Assembly: GCA_029287755.1 (NCBI GenBank)
Contig: JARFQM010000293.1
Span: 1-8,072, forward strand
Direction of reading: 5' to 3'
From: Desulfofustis sp.
Lineage (GTDB): Bacteria; Desulfobacterota; Desulfobulbia; Desulfobulbales; Desulfocapsaceae
Length of the DNA stretch: 8,072 bases
Shown here: positions 1-6,780 of the stretch, piece after piece
Position numbering within the stretch: the first letter of the stretch is position 1
Layout of the letters: each line of letters opens with the position of its first letter
The notes under the pieces: generated by a model
Seen by the model: the letters and a program-made list of their open reading frames with translations, nothing else
Told to the model about the DNA's origin: nothing
Database searches by the model: none
Position numbers and translations under genes: made by a program

Positions 1-141
1 GAGCCTTTTGCAAAACTAAGATTGTCGTTCAAAATCAAACCATGCGAGAAATTTTACCACAGGCATATGATTGATATTCCGAGGATAAAATTTTGAGCAT
101 AACGCAGAGTGTGGGCGAAAAGATCGTTTTGCAAATGGCTC
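1..141. mobile_element. MITE-like near-palindromic noncoding element (left limit at window edge)
   Basis: The first 16 bases (GAGCCTTTTGCAAAAC) are the reverse complement, with one mismatch, of bases 126-141. Further pairs occur in the same register, with coordinates summing to 142: 42-45 with 97-100, 49-56 with 86-93, 62-63 with 79-80 and 65-68 with 74-77, leaving a loop at about 69-73. The intervening 17-41 and 101-125 segments are equal in length but no longer pair. There is no credible coding frame. Terminal inverted repeats, small size and no transposase fit a miniature inverted-repeat transposable element; a structured RNA or bidirectional terminator downstream of the sirtuin gene is the alternative. 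The element could extend past the window's left edge, so no target-site duplication can be checked. Confidence 0.6.
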
Positions 142-174
142 GGGTAAAAGAGTTTTTCCAGGCCCAGGGACAGG

Positions 175-912
175 TCAGCCTTCCAGCCGGGTCAGAAAAT
201 CTCCCAGTTTTTCATTGAAGACGAAGTCGGCATAGCGGTCAAGCGGGGTTTCAGACAGCGTGACAATGGCCAGTTTAGCGCCCGCTTCCCTAGCTAGCAA
301 GGGGTAGGACGCGGCCGGCTGCACCTGCAGGGTAGACCCCGCCGCAATCAGCAGATCACAGCCCCGGACCAGCCGCTCTGCCCGAATCAGATCGGCCTCT
401 ACAAGCTGCTGACCAAAAGAAATGGTATTGGGCTTCAACAGTCCGCCGCAGCTCGGACAAAGAGGCGGCCGTTCGGGATCAAGCCTGTCCATCAAGGGTC
501 CAGCGGCATCGATCGCTCCACAGCCCAGACAGACAATCTCCAGAGTGGTGCCATGCAGATTGACGATCTTCTCGGCCGGAAGACCGCTTTTCTCATGCAG
601 GCCGTCAATGTTCTGGGTTATTACCCCTCGCAGGTTACCCTTGCGGTGCAGATCGACGAAAAACTGATGGGCTTTGGTCGGCCTGGCGCTGTCAATGCTG
701 TCCCACAAGGCCTTCTTACGCTGCCAGTAGAGCACTCTTTTCTCTGGACTCTCTATAAACTCCGCTAAATAGACCGGGGTGAATTTCTCCCATATACCCC
801 CCTGACTGCGGTAATCCGATATTCCGGCCTCGGTGCTTATGCCTGCGCCGGTAAAACCTACGATTTCCCGGCTCTCATCAAGGAGTTTTCTGAACACACC
901 AAGATCAGTCAT
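175..912 (-). CDS. Sir2-family NAD-dependent protein deacylase (sirtuin)
   Basis: This 245-residue cytoplasmic sirtuin should remove acyl groups from lysines using NAD+, releasing nicotinamide and O-acyl-ADP-ribose. Visible motifs, counted from the chosen start, are the NAD-binding GAGIS (22-26), DYRS (33-36), TQNID (99-103), catalytic His120 in LHG, four zinc cysteines in two CxxC pairs (128/131 and 152/155) and GST (192-194). Length is normal for a single-domain bacterial sirtuin. An in-frame ATG lies 24 bases upstream at 936, but the 912 ATG is preferred: an AGGAG lies 10 bases before it and the protein then begins just ahead of the conserved fold. The start overlaps the end of the macrodomain gene by 8 bases (ATGACTGA), implying one operon with translational coupling. 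Intact catalytic His argues against the ADP-ribosylating class M sirtuins. Tyr62 and Arg65 align by eye with the acyl-recognition Tyr/Arg pair of CobB and SIRT5, so non-acetyl substrates are possible. Confidence 0.93.
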   Translation of the reverse strand: MTDLGVFRKLLDESREIVGFTGAGISTEAGISDYRSQGGIWEKFTPVYLAEFIESPEKRVLYWQRKKALWDSIDSARPTKAHQFFVDLHRKGNLRGVITQNIDGLHEKSGLPAEKIVNLHGTTLEIVCLGCGAIDAAGPLMDRLDPERPPLCPSCGGLLKPNTISFGQQLVEADLIRAERLVRGCDLLIAAGSTLQVQPAASYPLLAREAGAKLAIVTLSETPLDRYADFVFNEKLGDFLTRLEG

Positions 913-1426
913 CGGTCTGAATCTCCTGGTACGCATTTTTCAGTGAAGACTCTACTTCTTCCGATGAACAGGCAAAGATCACCCGCTCCAGTGTTGCCGC
1001 ACCGGACAGAAACTGGATGGTCGTCCCCATGGCAACGACGGCGGCATCAGCAATCGGAAAACCATACACACCGCAGCTGATGGCCGGAAAGGCGATGGAT
1101 CGGAGCCCATGGGCCACGGCAAGTTCGAGGCTGTTGCGGTAGCACGAGCGCAGCAACTCGTGTTCGCTTTCCCCGCCGTCTTGCCAAATCGGCCCCACTG
1201 TGTGAATGACGTGGCGGGCAGCCAGGTTATAGCCCCCGGTCAACTTAGCTTCGCCGGTGGGGCATCCTCCCAGCCTGCTGCATTCGGCCAGCAGTTCAGG
1301 CCCGGCAGCCCGATGAATTGCCCCGTCCACCCCTCCTCCGCCGAGCAGCGATGAATTGGCGGCGTTGACGATCGCATCTACATCGAGGGTGGTGATGTCT
1401 GCCTGGATTATCTCGATTTCTGCCAT
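905..1426 (-). CDS. Macrodomain protein, probable O-acetyl-ADP-ribose deacetylase (MacroD/YmdB type)
   Basis: The 173-residue protein is a single macrodomain covering almost its whole length. Diagnostic segments are AD-IT at 9-12 (adenine-binding Asp10), VNAANSSLLGGGGVDGAIH at 20-38 with the presumed catalytic Asn24 and Asp34, HTVGP at 75-79 and the ribose/phosphate loop SCGVYGFP at 117-124. These fit MacroD/YmdB enzymes, which hydrolyse O-acetyl-ADP-ribose and, in several members, ADP-ribose esters on proteins. The start is well supported by AGGAGG six bases upstream. It is the first gene of the operon with the sirtuin, whose by-product it would consume. It lacks the extra Cys-rich motif I associate with the zinc-containing macrodomains linked to class M sirtuins. 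Family assignment is firm; which ADP-ribose ester is the real substrate is inferred. Confidence 0.93.
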   Translation of the reverse strand: MAEIEIIQADITTLDVDAIVNAANSSLLGGGGVDGAIHRAAGPELLAECSRLGGCPTGEAKLTGGYNLAARHVIHTVGPIWQDGGESEHELLRSCYRNSLELAVAHGLRSIAFPAISCGVYGFPIADAAVVAMGTTIQFLSGAATLERVIFACSSEEVESSLKNAYQEIQTDD

Positions 1427-1482
1427 GGTCCACCTCCTGGATTTAGTGGTGAAGTCTTGGAGTCAGTGAGGGTCCGTGATCA

Positions 1483-1511
1483 ACACTACCCCACCCATGG
1501 CCGATTTGCAA
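1483..1511 (-). promoter_or_regulatory. Weak candidate promoter for the macrodomain-sirtuin operon
   Basis: Reading the minus strand, TTGCAA (1506-1511) and TAGTGT (1483-1488) are separated by 17 bases, giving a poor but correctly spaced sigma70-like pair about 57 bases ahead of the macrodomain start. The match is only 4/6 and 3/6, so this may be chance. Confidence 0.22.
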
Positions 1512-1583
1512 TCGACGGGGAGGAGGCGGAATTGACAGGAACCGGAAGATTCGAGGAGAGTGTTGCGGGTGGTAATGAGATAC

Positions 1584-1609
1584 GCGGGGAGAGTCGGATC
1601 TCTCCCCGC
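1584..1609 (-). terminator. Strong GC-rich hairpin after malate dehydrogenase
   Basis: GCGGGGAGAG (1584-1593) and CTCTCCCCGC (1600-1609) form a perfect 10-base-pair stem with the 6-base loop TCGGAT. It starts 18 bases beyond the malate dehydrogenase stop codon, the expected place for a terminator. No convincing T-run follows on either strand, so it may act as a transcript-stabilising or weak terminator hairpin instead. Confidence 0.5.
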
Positions 1610-1627
1610 CTGGCTGAAAATCAGCTG

Positions 1628-2605
1628 CTAGAGAAGATGGGCTATGGCCTGGCGTTCGCCCACCAGTTCCTCTTCGGTCTTGCTCATCATCTCCCGGCTG
1701 AAATTACTTATTTCAAGGCCTTCAACGATTTTCCACTCACCATTTTCGGTGGTGATCGGAAAGGAGTAGATGATGTCCTCGTCGATGCCATAGGGATTAG
1801 CTGCTGAATAGACGCCCATGCTCACCCAGCCTCCGGAGCTGCCAAGAGCCCAGTCCCGCATGTGATCTATGGCTGCCGACGCGGCTGAGGCGGCGCTGGA
1901 AGCACCGCGCGCTTTAATGATCGCTGCGCCGCGCTGCTGCACGGTGGGAATGAACGTGTCAACGTACCAGTCGTTGTCAACTTTCTCTTTAACCGGCGCA
2001 CCATCTACGGTGGCATAGCTGATATCGGGATACTGGGTAGCAGAGTGGTTGCCCCAGACCACCATTTTTTCCACCAGAGAGCTGTGACTGCCTGTCTTTT
2101 CGGCGATCTGCGACTTGGACCGGTTGTGGTCGAGCCGCATCATCGCGGTGATGTTCCTGGGGTTGATATCCGGCGCATTCTTCATAGTGATAAGCGCATT
2201 GGTATTGGCCGGGTTGCCGACCACGAGAATTTTCACGTCTTTACTGGCGTGATCGTTCAAAGCCTTACCCTGAGCGGAGAAGATCTGGGCATTTGCCTCG
2301 AGCAGGTCGCCCCGTTCCATCCCCGGCCCGCGTGGACGCGCTCCAACCAGAAAACCATAGTCAATGTCTTTGAAGGCCACCTTGGGATCATCGCTGGTGA
2401 TGATGTCCGTCACCAGTGGAAAGGCACAGTCGTTGAGTTCCATTACCACGCCGTTCAATGGTTCCATGGCCGGTGGTATTTCTAGCAGCTGCAGGATTAC
2501 CGGTTGATCCGGTCCGAGAAAATCGCCATTGGCTACCCGAAAAATAAGAGAATAGGCAATCTGGCCGGCGGCTCCGGTCACCGCAACACGTACTGGTGAT
2601 TTCAT
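1628..2605 (-). CDS. mdh: Malate dehydrogenase, NAD-dependent
   Basis: The 325-residue enzyme interconverts malate and oxaloacetate with NAD(H) in the cytoplasm, serving the citric-acid cycle in either direction. The N-terminal dinucleotide motif is [10 protein letters not shown] (11-20). Glu42 in LLEIPPAM sits at the end of the second strand, where an acidic residue favours NAD over NADP. The mobile substrate loop [11 protein letters not shown] (88-98) carries Arg92 and Arg98; the proton relay is Asp159 (RLDHNR, 157-162) with catalytic His187 ([10 protein letters not shown]). Length and motifs match the cytosolic/bacterial malate dehydrogenase type of about 327 residues rather than the shorter lactate-dehydrogenase-like type. 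An open frame continues upstream to 2674, but AAGGAGG sits six bases before the 2605 ATG, and the extra residues resemble nothing. A second ATG directly ahead (2608) is too close to the ribosome site. It appears monocistronic. Confidence 0.96.
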   Translation of the reverse strand: MKSPVRVAVTGAAGQIAYSLIFRVANGDFLGPDQPVILQLLEIPPAMEPLNGVVMELNDCAFPLVTDIITSDDPKVAFKDIDYGFLVGARPRGPGMERGDLLEANAQIFSAQGKALNDHASKDVKILVVGNPANTNALITMKNAPDINPRNITAMMRLDHNRSKSQIAEKTGSHSSLVEKMVVWGNHSATQYPDISYATVDGAPVKEKVDNDWYVDTFIPTVQQRGAAIIKARGASSAASAASAAIDHMRDWALGSSGGWVSMGVYSAANPYGIDEDIIYSFPITTENGEWKIVEGLEISNFSREMMSKTEEELVGERQAIAHLL

Positions 2606-2854
2606 CATGTTCCTCCTTGAAAACGCTTCTTTCTTGAACGTATCTTTTTCACACGGAAAAAGGGTTGCTACCAATTTTGTGAAGCAAGAAATTAAGAAAA
2701 ATTGTGCAGGTCTCGATACAGCAGCTTGGTATTACCAGATTACCAGTAAATTTTCCAGACAAAACTGGGAGCCGCCGGCAAGGAAAAGCAGAGCAGGTTG
2801 AACCACTTGCCAGGTGCCCTGCGCAAGAATGCGACAGAGAGCTGGCCGCGGTCT
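2606..2854. promoter_or_regulatory. Noncoding gap upstream of malate dehydrogenase, with tandem octamer repeat
   Basis: This stretch separates the malate dehydrogenase start from the end of the next minus-strand gene. It contains the malate dehydrogenase ribosome site (AGGAGG, minus strand, 2612-2617), AT-rich sequence at about 2630-2760, and a tandem repeat of ATTACCAG at 2731-2738 and 2739-2746. The first copy overlaps an inverted repeat TGGTA-T-TACCA (2727-2737). Placement 120-140 bases before the gene would suit an operator, but I see no clear -35/-10 pair and no convincing terminator for the upstream gene. Confidence 0.35.
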
Positions 2855-3445
2855 TTAGAACTCTTCCAGCCGCCGGCCTTTTTCGATAATCTGATTGATC
2901 TCGTCACAGCCGGATTGGGCCGCCCGGGCCATCTGATATATCTGTTCGAAAACCGGGTCTTCGCGGTCGAGAATTTTATCGGCGTCTTCAAGCAGTGCTC
3001 TGCTGTCGGCCAGGAACCGATCAAGCTTATCCTGCAACTTCTGCCGATTACGGTGCTTGTTCTTCTCCTCTTTTATGAGCGGCAGAATCCGTTCTATGGA
3101 AAATTCAACCAAGGCGTCCCTCGGCGTCTGGTAGCGTTTACAGACCTGCTCGAGATTCTCCAGTGTTTTTCTCGATATCACGTAGGTTTTGGCTACCCGC
3201 TCTTCTTGTATCGCCTCCCTTTTCTCGATTTCCCGGGCCAGGGCCTGGAGCGTTCGGGTATCGTCGACAAGGTGATCGAAAATAGATTTCTGCTTGATGC
3301 CCAGCTGCCCGGCCAGCAGACTCAACGCATCAATGGATCGAGGGGTGAGTTTAAAGGTGGTGCGCACCGACTGTCGACCCCTTAAATCCGCTGAATAGGT
3401 TTCGGACAGCATGACGAATTCCACTGATTTATTTTTATTTCGCAT
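2855..3445 (-). CDS. Unrecognised protein with two tandem ribbon-helix-helix-like repeats and helical tail
   Basis: I do not recognise this 196-residue protein by name. Two segments align without gaps over 36 residues: 27-62 (VRTTFKLTPRSIDALSLLAG...) and 84-119 (VAKTYVISRKTLENLEQVCK...). Each reads as a short beta strand, a helix (about 36-49 and 93-106) and a second helix (about 53-62 and 110-119), the pattern of ribbon-helix-helix DNA-binding domains, which normally act as dimers. Two copies in one chain could form a pseudodimer. Residues 120-196 are highly charged and predicted helical, possibly coiled-coil, with no membrane segment or signal peptide. The start is supported by AAGGAG six bases upstream. 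The gene is divergent from the Hsp20 gene and shares its 153-base upstream region, where an inverted repeat lies. A transcriptional regulator is the inference; a scaffold or toxin-antitoxin-like component remains possible, although no partner toxin gene is adjacent. Confidence 0.72.
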   Translation of the reverse strand: MRNKNKSVEFVMLSETYSADLRGRQSVRTTFKLTPRSIDALSLLAGQLGIKQKSIFDHLVDDTRTLQALAREIEKREAIQEERVAKTYVISRKTLENLEQVCKRYQTPRDALVEFSIERILPLIKEEKNKHRNRQKLQDKLDRFLADSRALLEDADKILDREDPVFEQIYQMARAAQSGCDEINQIIEKGRRLEEF

Positions 3446-3473
3446 GGTTGTCTCCTTGCTACCCGGTTATCTT

Positions 3474-3504
3474 GTTACTTAATTAATTTTTTTAAAAAAG
3501 TAAC
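3474..3504. promoter_or_regulatory. Inverted repeat in the divergent promoter region, candidate operator
   Basis: GTTACTT (3474-3480) and AAGTAAC (3498-3504) are perfect 7-base inverted arms around a 17-base, entirely A/T interior. It lies 10 bases upstream of the Hsp20 -35 box and within the predicted leader of the divergent gene, so one bound protein could affect both. Arm spacing of about two helical turns suits a dimeric regulator. It does not resemble the CIRCE heat-shock element. Confidence 0.42.
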
Positions 3505-3513
3505 ATTCTTTTT

Positions 3514-3544
3514 CTTGACATGCTTAGTTCAATTATTACCATTT
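3514..3544 (+). promoter_or_regulatory. Hsp20 promoter, sigma32-like or sigma70
   Basis: CTTGACA (3514-3520) is followed after 16 bases by TACCATTT (3537-3544). The enterobacterial heat-shock sigma consensus is CTTGAAA, then 11-16 bases, then CCCCATNT, so both halves match well. The same bases also give a sigma70 reading, TTGACA with TACCAT at 16-base spacing. The Hsp20 start codon is 55 bases downstream. Confidence 0.55.
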
Positions 3545-3560
3545 AGTTAACCAAGGTAAA
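3532..3560 (-). promoter_or_regulatory. Candidate promoter of the tandem ribbon-helix-helix gene
   Basis: On the minus strand TTTACC (3555-3560) and AATAAT (3532-3537) are 17 bases apart, matching sigma70 boxes at 4/6 and 5/6. Its -10 box touches the -10 box of the plus-strand Hsp20 promoter, so polymerase could not occupy both at once. Predicted transcription starts about 80 bases ahead of the coding region. Confidence 0.4.
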
Positions 3561-3598
3561 CCACGAAACAAAAAAAACACAACAACAAGGAGAACACC

Positions 3599-4033
3599 AT
3601 GTACCTGACAACCTATAGCCCGAGATTTGGACTGAAGCCACAGCGCAGAACCAGCCTGTTCGATGACTTTTTCACTCCATTCACCACTCACTTTAATGAG
3701 GTCAGCACCGAGCTGAACCCGGCGGTCGACATCTATGAGAAAGACGAGAAGCTCATTCTTGAAGCAGAGCTTCCGGGTATCGACAAAGACAAGATCAAGG
3801 TGGATGTGAAAGGACGACTGCTGACCCTGTCCGGTGAGCATGAGCGCGATGAGGAGTCAAAAGAGAACGGCAGGTATCGCCGTGAACGTCGATTCGGTAA
3901 ATTCGAACGCACCTTCAAGCTGCCCTTCGAGGTCACCGAGGAGCATATCGACGCCAGTTACACCAACGGCGTGCTCGTTCTGAAAATCGACAAACCTGAA
4001 GAGCAGAAACCCAAACAGATAACCATTAACTAA
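3599..4033 (+). CDS. Small heat-shock protein, Hsp20/alpha-crystallin family
   Basis: This 144-residue ATP-independent chaperone binds unfolding proteins in the cytoplasm and holds them in oligomers for refolding by Hsp70/ClpB systems. After a short N-terminal arm (1-39, rich in Phe and Arg), the alpha-crystallin domain runs from NPAVDIYE (40-47) through ELPG (57-60) to the signature GVLVLKI (124-130). The C-terminal ITI at 141-143 is the I-x-I motif that docks onto neighbouring subunits. Length is typical of the bacterial class A-like proteins. AAGGAG six bases ahead of the ATG sets the start. It is transcribed alone, from a heat-shock-like promoter to an intrinsic terminator, and is divergent from the tandem ribbon-helix-helix gene. 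Family assignment is secure; regulation is inferred from the promoter match. Confidence 0.96.
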   Translation: MYLTTYSPRFGLKPQRRTSLFDDFFTPFTTHFNEVSTELNPAVDIYEKDEKLILEAELPGIDKDKIKVDVKGRLLTLSGEHERDEESKENGRYRRERRFGKFERTFKLPFEVTEEHIDASYTNGVLVLKIDKPEEQKPKQITIN

Positions 4034-4063
4034 GCAACAACCACACCTCTCATTCCTCCTCCC

Positions 4064-4099
4064 AAGGGGAAGGGCAAAACCGGGCCCTTCCCCTTTTTT
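4064..4099 (+). terminator. Intrinsic terminator of the Hsp20 gene
   Basis: AAGGGGAAGGGC (4064-4075) pairs perfectly with GCCCTTCCCCTT (4084-4095) across the 8-base loop AAAACCGG, and the stem runs into six T residues at 4094-4099. It sits 30 bases past the Hsp20 stop codon. Confidence 0.93.
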
Positions 4100-4358
4100 C
4101 TGGTCACAATGAACCTCTTGCCCTTGCAGAGCGCTTCTCCCCGGCCAGGACCCAGTTCTTCACTCACCCCGCTATCCGCTGGCCAGTATCCTGCTGCTTA
4201 CAAAACCACCCAGGGAAGCAGCGAAAAATTTCTTGACACATTGTTTCAGCTGTCGGTAGGGTTGAAACGTTGATATCAGCACCGAGGTTACGCTAAAGCT
4301 AAACCCGGTCCATAGAGCAGATTTCAGAGGCGAGTTTGGGGCGCAGGGGAGGAAGATA
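4100..4358 (+). promoter_or_regulatory. Noncoding leader of the glycyl radical operon, with candidate promoter and operator
   Basis: No gene is visible in this gap. TTGACA at 4233-4238 is a perfect -35 box, but the best -10 match (TAGGGT, 4257-4262, 18-base spacing) is poor, a pattern typical of activator-dependent or regulated promoters. GTTTCA (4243-4248) and TGAAAC (4263-4268) form an inverted repeat with a 14-base gap exactly across the spacer and -10 zone, a plausible operator. The palindrome TGATATCA follows at about 4271-4278. The ribosome site GGGGAGG precedes the 4359 ATG by about seven bases. A sigma54 promoter was looked for and not found. Confidence 0.4.
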
Positions 4359-6776
4359 ATGAAACTGGCAGTGGACAATAGTCGCCGAACCAGCGAGCAG
4401 CCGTATTACATGGACCGGATACATCGTCTGAAACAGCGGCTGATCTCCACCAGGCCGGAAATGGACCTCGAGAACGCCAGAATCTTAACCCGCGGATTCA
4501 AGCAGGCCCTGAGCAAACCGCTGGTGATCCAGAAGGCCAAGGCATTTAGGCTCCAGTGCCAGGAAAAGAGCATAAGGATCTGGGACGATGAGCTCATTGT
4601 CGGCTGCTCCGGCAGTAAAATTCGCGGCGGGATACTCTGCGCCGATACCTGCTGGTCGGTACTCAATGACGAGCTCGACACGATCTCCGCAAGACCCTAC
4701 GATCCATTTTATCTGGCTCCCGCCGACAGGGACATTTTCGAGCAGGAAATAAAACCGTTCTGGCAAGGTAAATCCAACTATGAAGAATGGCTGGCCCAGA
4801 TTCCAGAGGACACCAAAGCCTTGCGAGATACCGGCGTCGTCTATATAAACCGCAAGGCTGTGCGCGGATTCGGCGAAACAACAGCCGGCTATGAATGGTT
4901 GCTAAGAGAAGGAATCGAAGGGATCGAGGAGAAGATCAGGGACCGCAGACTGAGACTGGACCTCACCAGACCCGGCGATTACGAGAAAGATTACTATCTT
5001 GAATCCCTCTTATTAGTCGCCGAAGGGATAAAAATTCTGGCTTCCCGCTATGCCCGTGAGGCACGGCGGATGGCAGCCGCAGAGAGCGATCCCGGCAGAC
5101 GGAAAGAACTTCTGGAAATAAGCGGCGTCTGTGCAAGAGTGCCGGCCACGCCCGCCAATAGTTTCAGAGAGGCGCTGCAAGCGCTCTATTTTTATCAGAC
5201 CTGTGTGTTCATGGAGCAGAATGCGGCCAGCTACAATCCCGGCAGAATGGACCAGTATCTGTGGCCCTATCTCCAGAATGATCTCGATAGAGGCAGCCTT
5301 ACCAGGGACCAAGCCCAGGAACTTCTGAACTGCCTCTGGGTTAAATTCAGCGAACCCTGCCTCTTCCAGGATGAAGTTACCGCCGAGTTTGCCGCCGGCT
5401 ACCCCATGTTTCAAAATGTCTGTGTCGGAGGGGTCGACAGAGCCGGCAGGGATGCGGTGAACGACCTCTCGTACATGATCGTGCAGGCGACCATGGATGT
5501 ACAGCTCTACCAGCCTTCGCTTTCAGTGCGCTACAGCCTGGCTAAAAACCCCAACAAATTTCTCAGGAAAATCGTCGATCTCATTGCCCTGGGAACCGGT
5601 TTTCCGGCCTTCCACAATGACGACATCGGGATACGAATGCTGATGAACAAGGGCATCCCCTTGAAAGAGGCGTTTGACTGGAACCCCTGCGGCTGTGTGG
5701 AAACCAACCTGGAGGGCAGATTGCGGCACTACACTGCCCTGGCCGATATCAATCTTGGTTCGGTCATCGAATTTGCACTGCTCAACGGGATAAACAGAAA
5801 GAGCGGCGTGCGGGTCTCACTGCAAACCGGAGACCCCAGGGAGTTTGACAGTTTCGATCAATTTCTGGAGGCGCTTAAAAAGCACTACTCCTATATCACC
5901 CGGGCGGTGGTCAAGGGCAGCCATGTCATTGACGAAGTTTGCCTGAACCGGCCCAGCCCGGCGCTATCCCTGACCTTCAAAGAATGTATTGAAAATGCCA
6001 AAGATTATGCCTGGGGAGGCGCTAAATACAATACCGGAAACGGTATCATTCTGATCGGTGTCGCCGATTTGATAAACAGCGTTGCCGCGGTCAAACATAT
6101 CGTCTATGACAAAAAGCTGGCCACCATGGCCGAACTTGTTCAGGCCCTGGATGATGACTTCGAAGGACACGAGGAACTGTTAAAGCTCTGCCAAAACGCA
6201 CCCAAGTACGGCAATGACGATCCCCAGGTGGATCGGCTGGTTGGCGATCTTTTTACTTTCTTCGCCGATGAAATAGAACAATATGAGAGTAAATTCGGCA
6301 CCATGACCCCGGGCATCCTGCCGGTCTCAGGCAACACCCCGTTCGGGTTGGAGGTGGGCGCCCTTCCTTCCGGCAGAAGAGCCTGGCGGCCCCTGGCCGA
6401 CGGTGTAAGCCCTTCTGGAGGCACGGATAAACACGGTCCGGGGGCAGTCCTCAAATCGGTAGCACAAATCTGCCACGATCGTTTTGTGCAGGGTACCCTG
6501 CTGAATCTGAAAGTTGAGCCTGAGATGCTGCGGGATGAAAACGGTATTCAGCAATTGATGGCCCTGTTGAAATCCATGTGCAGCCTTGGCGTTTATCATG
6601 TGCAATTCAATGTTATCGACCAGGAGAAACTCATCGCCGCCCAGAAAAATCCCGATGCACATCGAGGGCTGCTAGTCAGAGTGGCGGGCTACACCGCATA
6701 TTTTACCGAGCTTGGCAAAGATGTGCAGGACGAGATCATTGGTCGAACCGTAATGCGCGATATATCAACCGGCTGA
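4359..6776 (+). CDS. Glycyl radical enzyme of the pyruvate formate-lyase superfamily, substrate unassigned
   Basis: This 805-residue protein has a PFL-like barrel domain over most of its length and a C-terminal glycine-radical domain. The radical is expected on Gly777 in RVAGYTAYF (774-782) and passes to the active-site Cys446 in CGCVE (444-448), with Glu448 as general base; Cys444 is an extra nearby cysteine. Conserved ADGVSPSGGTDKHGP (680-694) supports the family. The CxE motif excludes benzylsuccinate/alkylsuccinate synthases and pyruvate formate-lyase (CC). Aligned by eye with glycerol and propanediol dehydratases, choline lyase and isethionate lyase, the usual Asp 14 residues after the cysteine is Ala460, and the usual GHxxPDY is GETTAGY (172-178), so dehydratase chemistry is doubtful. 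Arylacetate-decarboxylase-like or an undescribed reaction remain open. The enzyme must be oxygen sensitive. The activase gene follows after four bases; no shell-protein or transporter gene is nearby. Start is set by GGGGAGG. Confidence 0.93.
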   Translation: MKLAVDNSRRTSEQPYYMDRIHRLKQRLISTRPEMDLENARILTRGFKQALSKPLVIQKAKAFRLQCQEKSIRIWDDELIVGCSGSKIRGGILCADTCWSVLNDELDTISARPYDPFYLAPADRDIFEQEIKPFWQGKSNYEEWLAQIPEDTKALRDTGVVYINRKAVRGFGETTAGYEWLLREGIEGIEEKIRDRRLRLDLTRPGDYEKDYYLESLLLVAEGIKILASRYAREARRMAAAESDPGRRKELLEISGVCARVPATPANSFREALQALYFYQTCVFMEQNAASYNPGRMDQYLWPYLQNDLDRGSLTRDQAQELLNCLWVKFSEPCLFQDEVTAEFAAGYPMFQNVCVGGVDRAGRDAVNDLSYMIVQATMDVQLYQPSLSVRYSLAKNPNKFLRKIVDLIALGTGFPAFHNDDIGIRMLMNKGIPLKEAFDWNPCGCVETNLEGRLRHYTALADINLGSVIEFALLNGINRKSGVRVSLQTGDPREFDSFDQFLEALKKHYSYITRAVVKGSHVIDEVCLNRPSPALSLTFKECIENAKDYAWGGAKYNTGNGIILIGVADLINSVAAVKHIVYDKKLATMAELVQALDDDFEGHEELLKLCQNAPKYGNDDPQVDRLVGDLFTFFADEIEQYESKFGTMTPGILPVSGNTPFGLEVGALPSGRRAWRPLADGVSPSGGTDKHGPGAVLKSVAQICHDRFVQGTLLNLKVEPEMLRDENGIQQLMALLKSMCSLGVYHVQFNVIDQEKLIAAQKNPDAHRGLLVRVAGYTAYFTELGKDVQDEIIGRTVMRDISTG

Positions 6777-6780
6777 GAGA

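Noticed and set aside
175..1426. Class M sirtuin ADP-ribosylation system
   Set aside because: The catalytic His120 and standard deacylase motifs are present, and no lipoate ligase or GcvH-like gene is adjacent.
2045..2485. Open frame of 146 codons on the plus strand opposite malate dehydrogenase
   Set aside because: It lies wholly antisense to a fully conserved enzyme and has no family resemblance.
2606..2674. N-terminal extension of malate dehydrogenase to an upstream ATG at 2674
   Set aside because: The ribosome site lies inside this stretch, immediately before the 2605 ATG, and the shorter protein has the normal family length.
2798..3385. Open frame of 195 codons on the plus strand opposite the tandem-repeat gene
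   Set aside because: It lacks a ribosome site and recognisable protein features and lies antisense to a gene with a good start and clear repeat structure.
4231..4250. Sigma54 promoter ahead of the glycyl radical operon
   Set aside because: TTGACAC resembles the -24 element, but no GC is found at the required spacing.
4359..6776. Glycerol/propanediol dehydratase, choline lyase or isethionate lyase identity
   Set aside because: The Asp 14 residues after the active-site Cys and the GHxxPDY segment typical of these groups are replaced, and there are no microcompartment genes.
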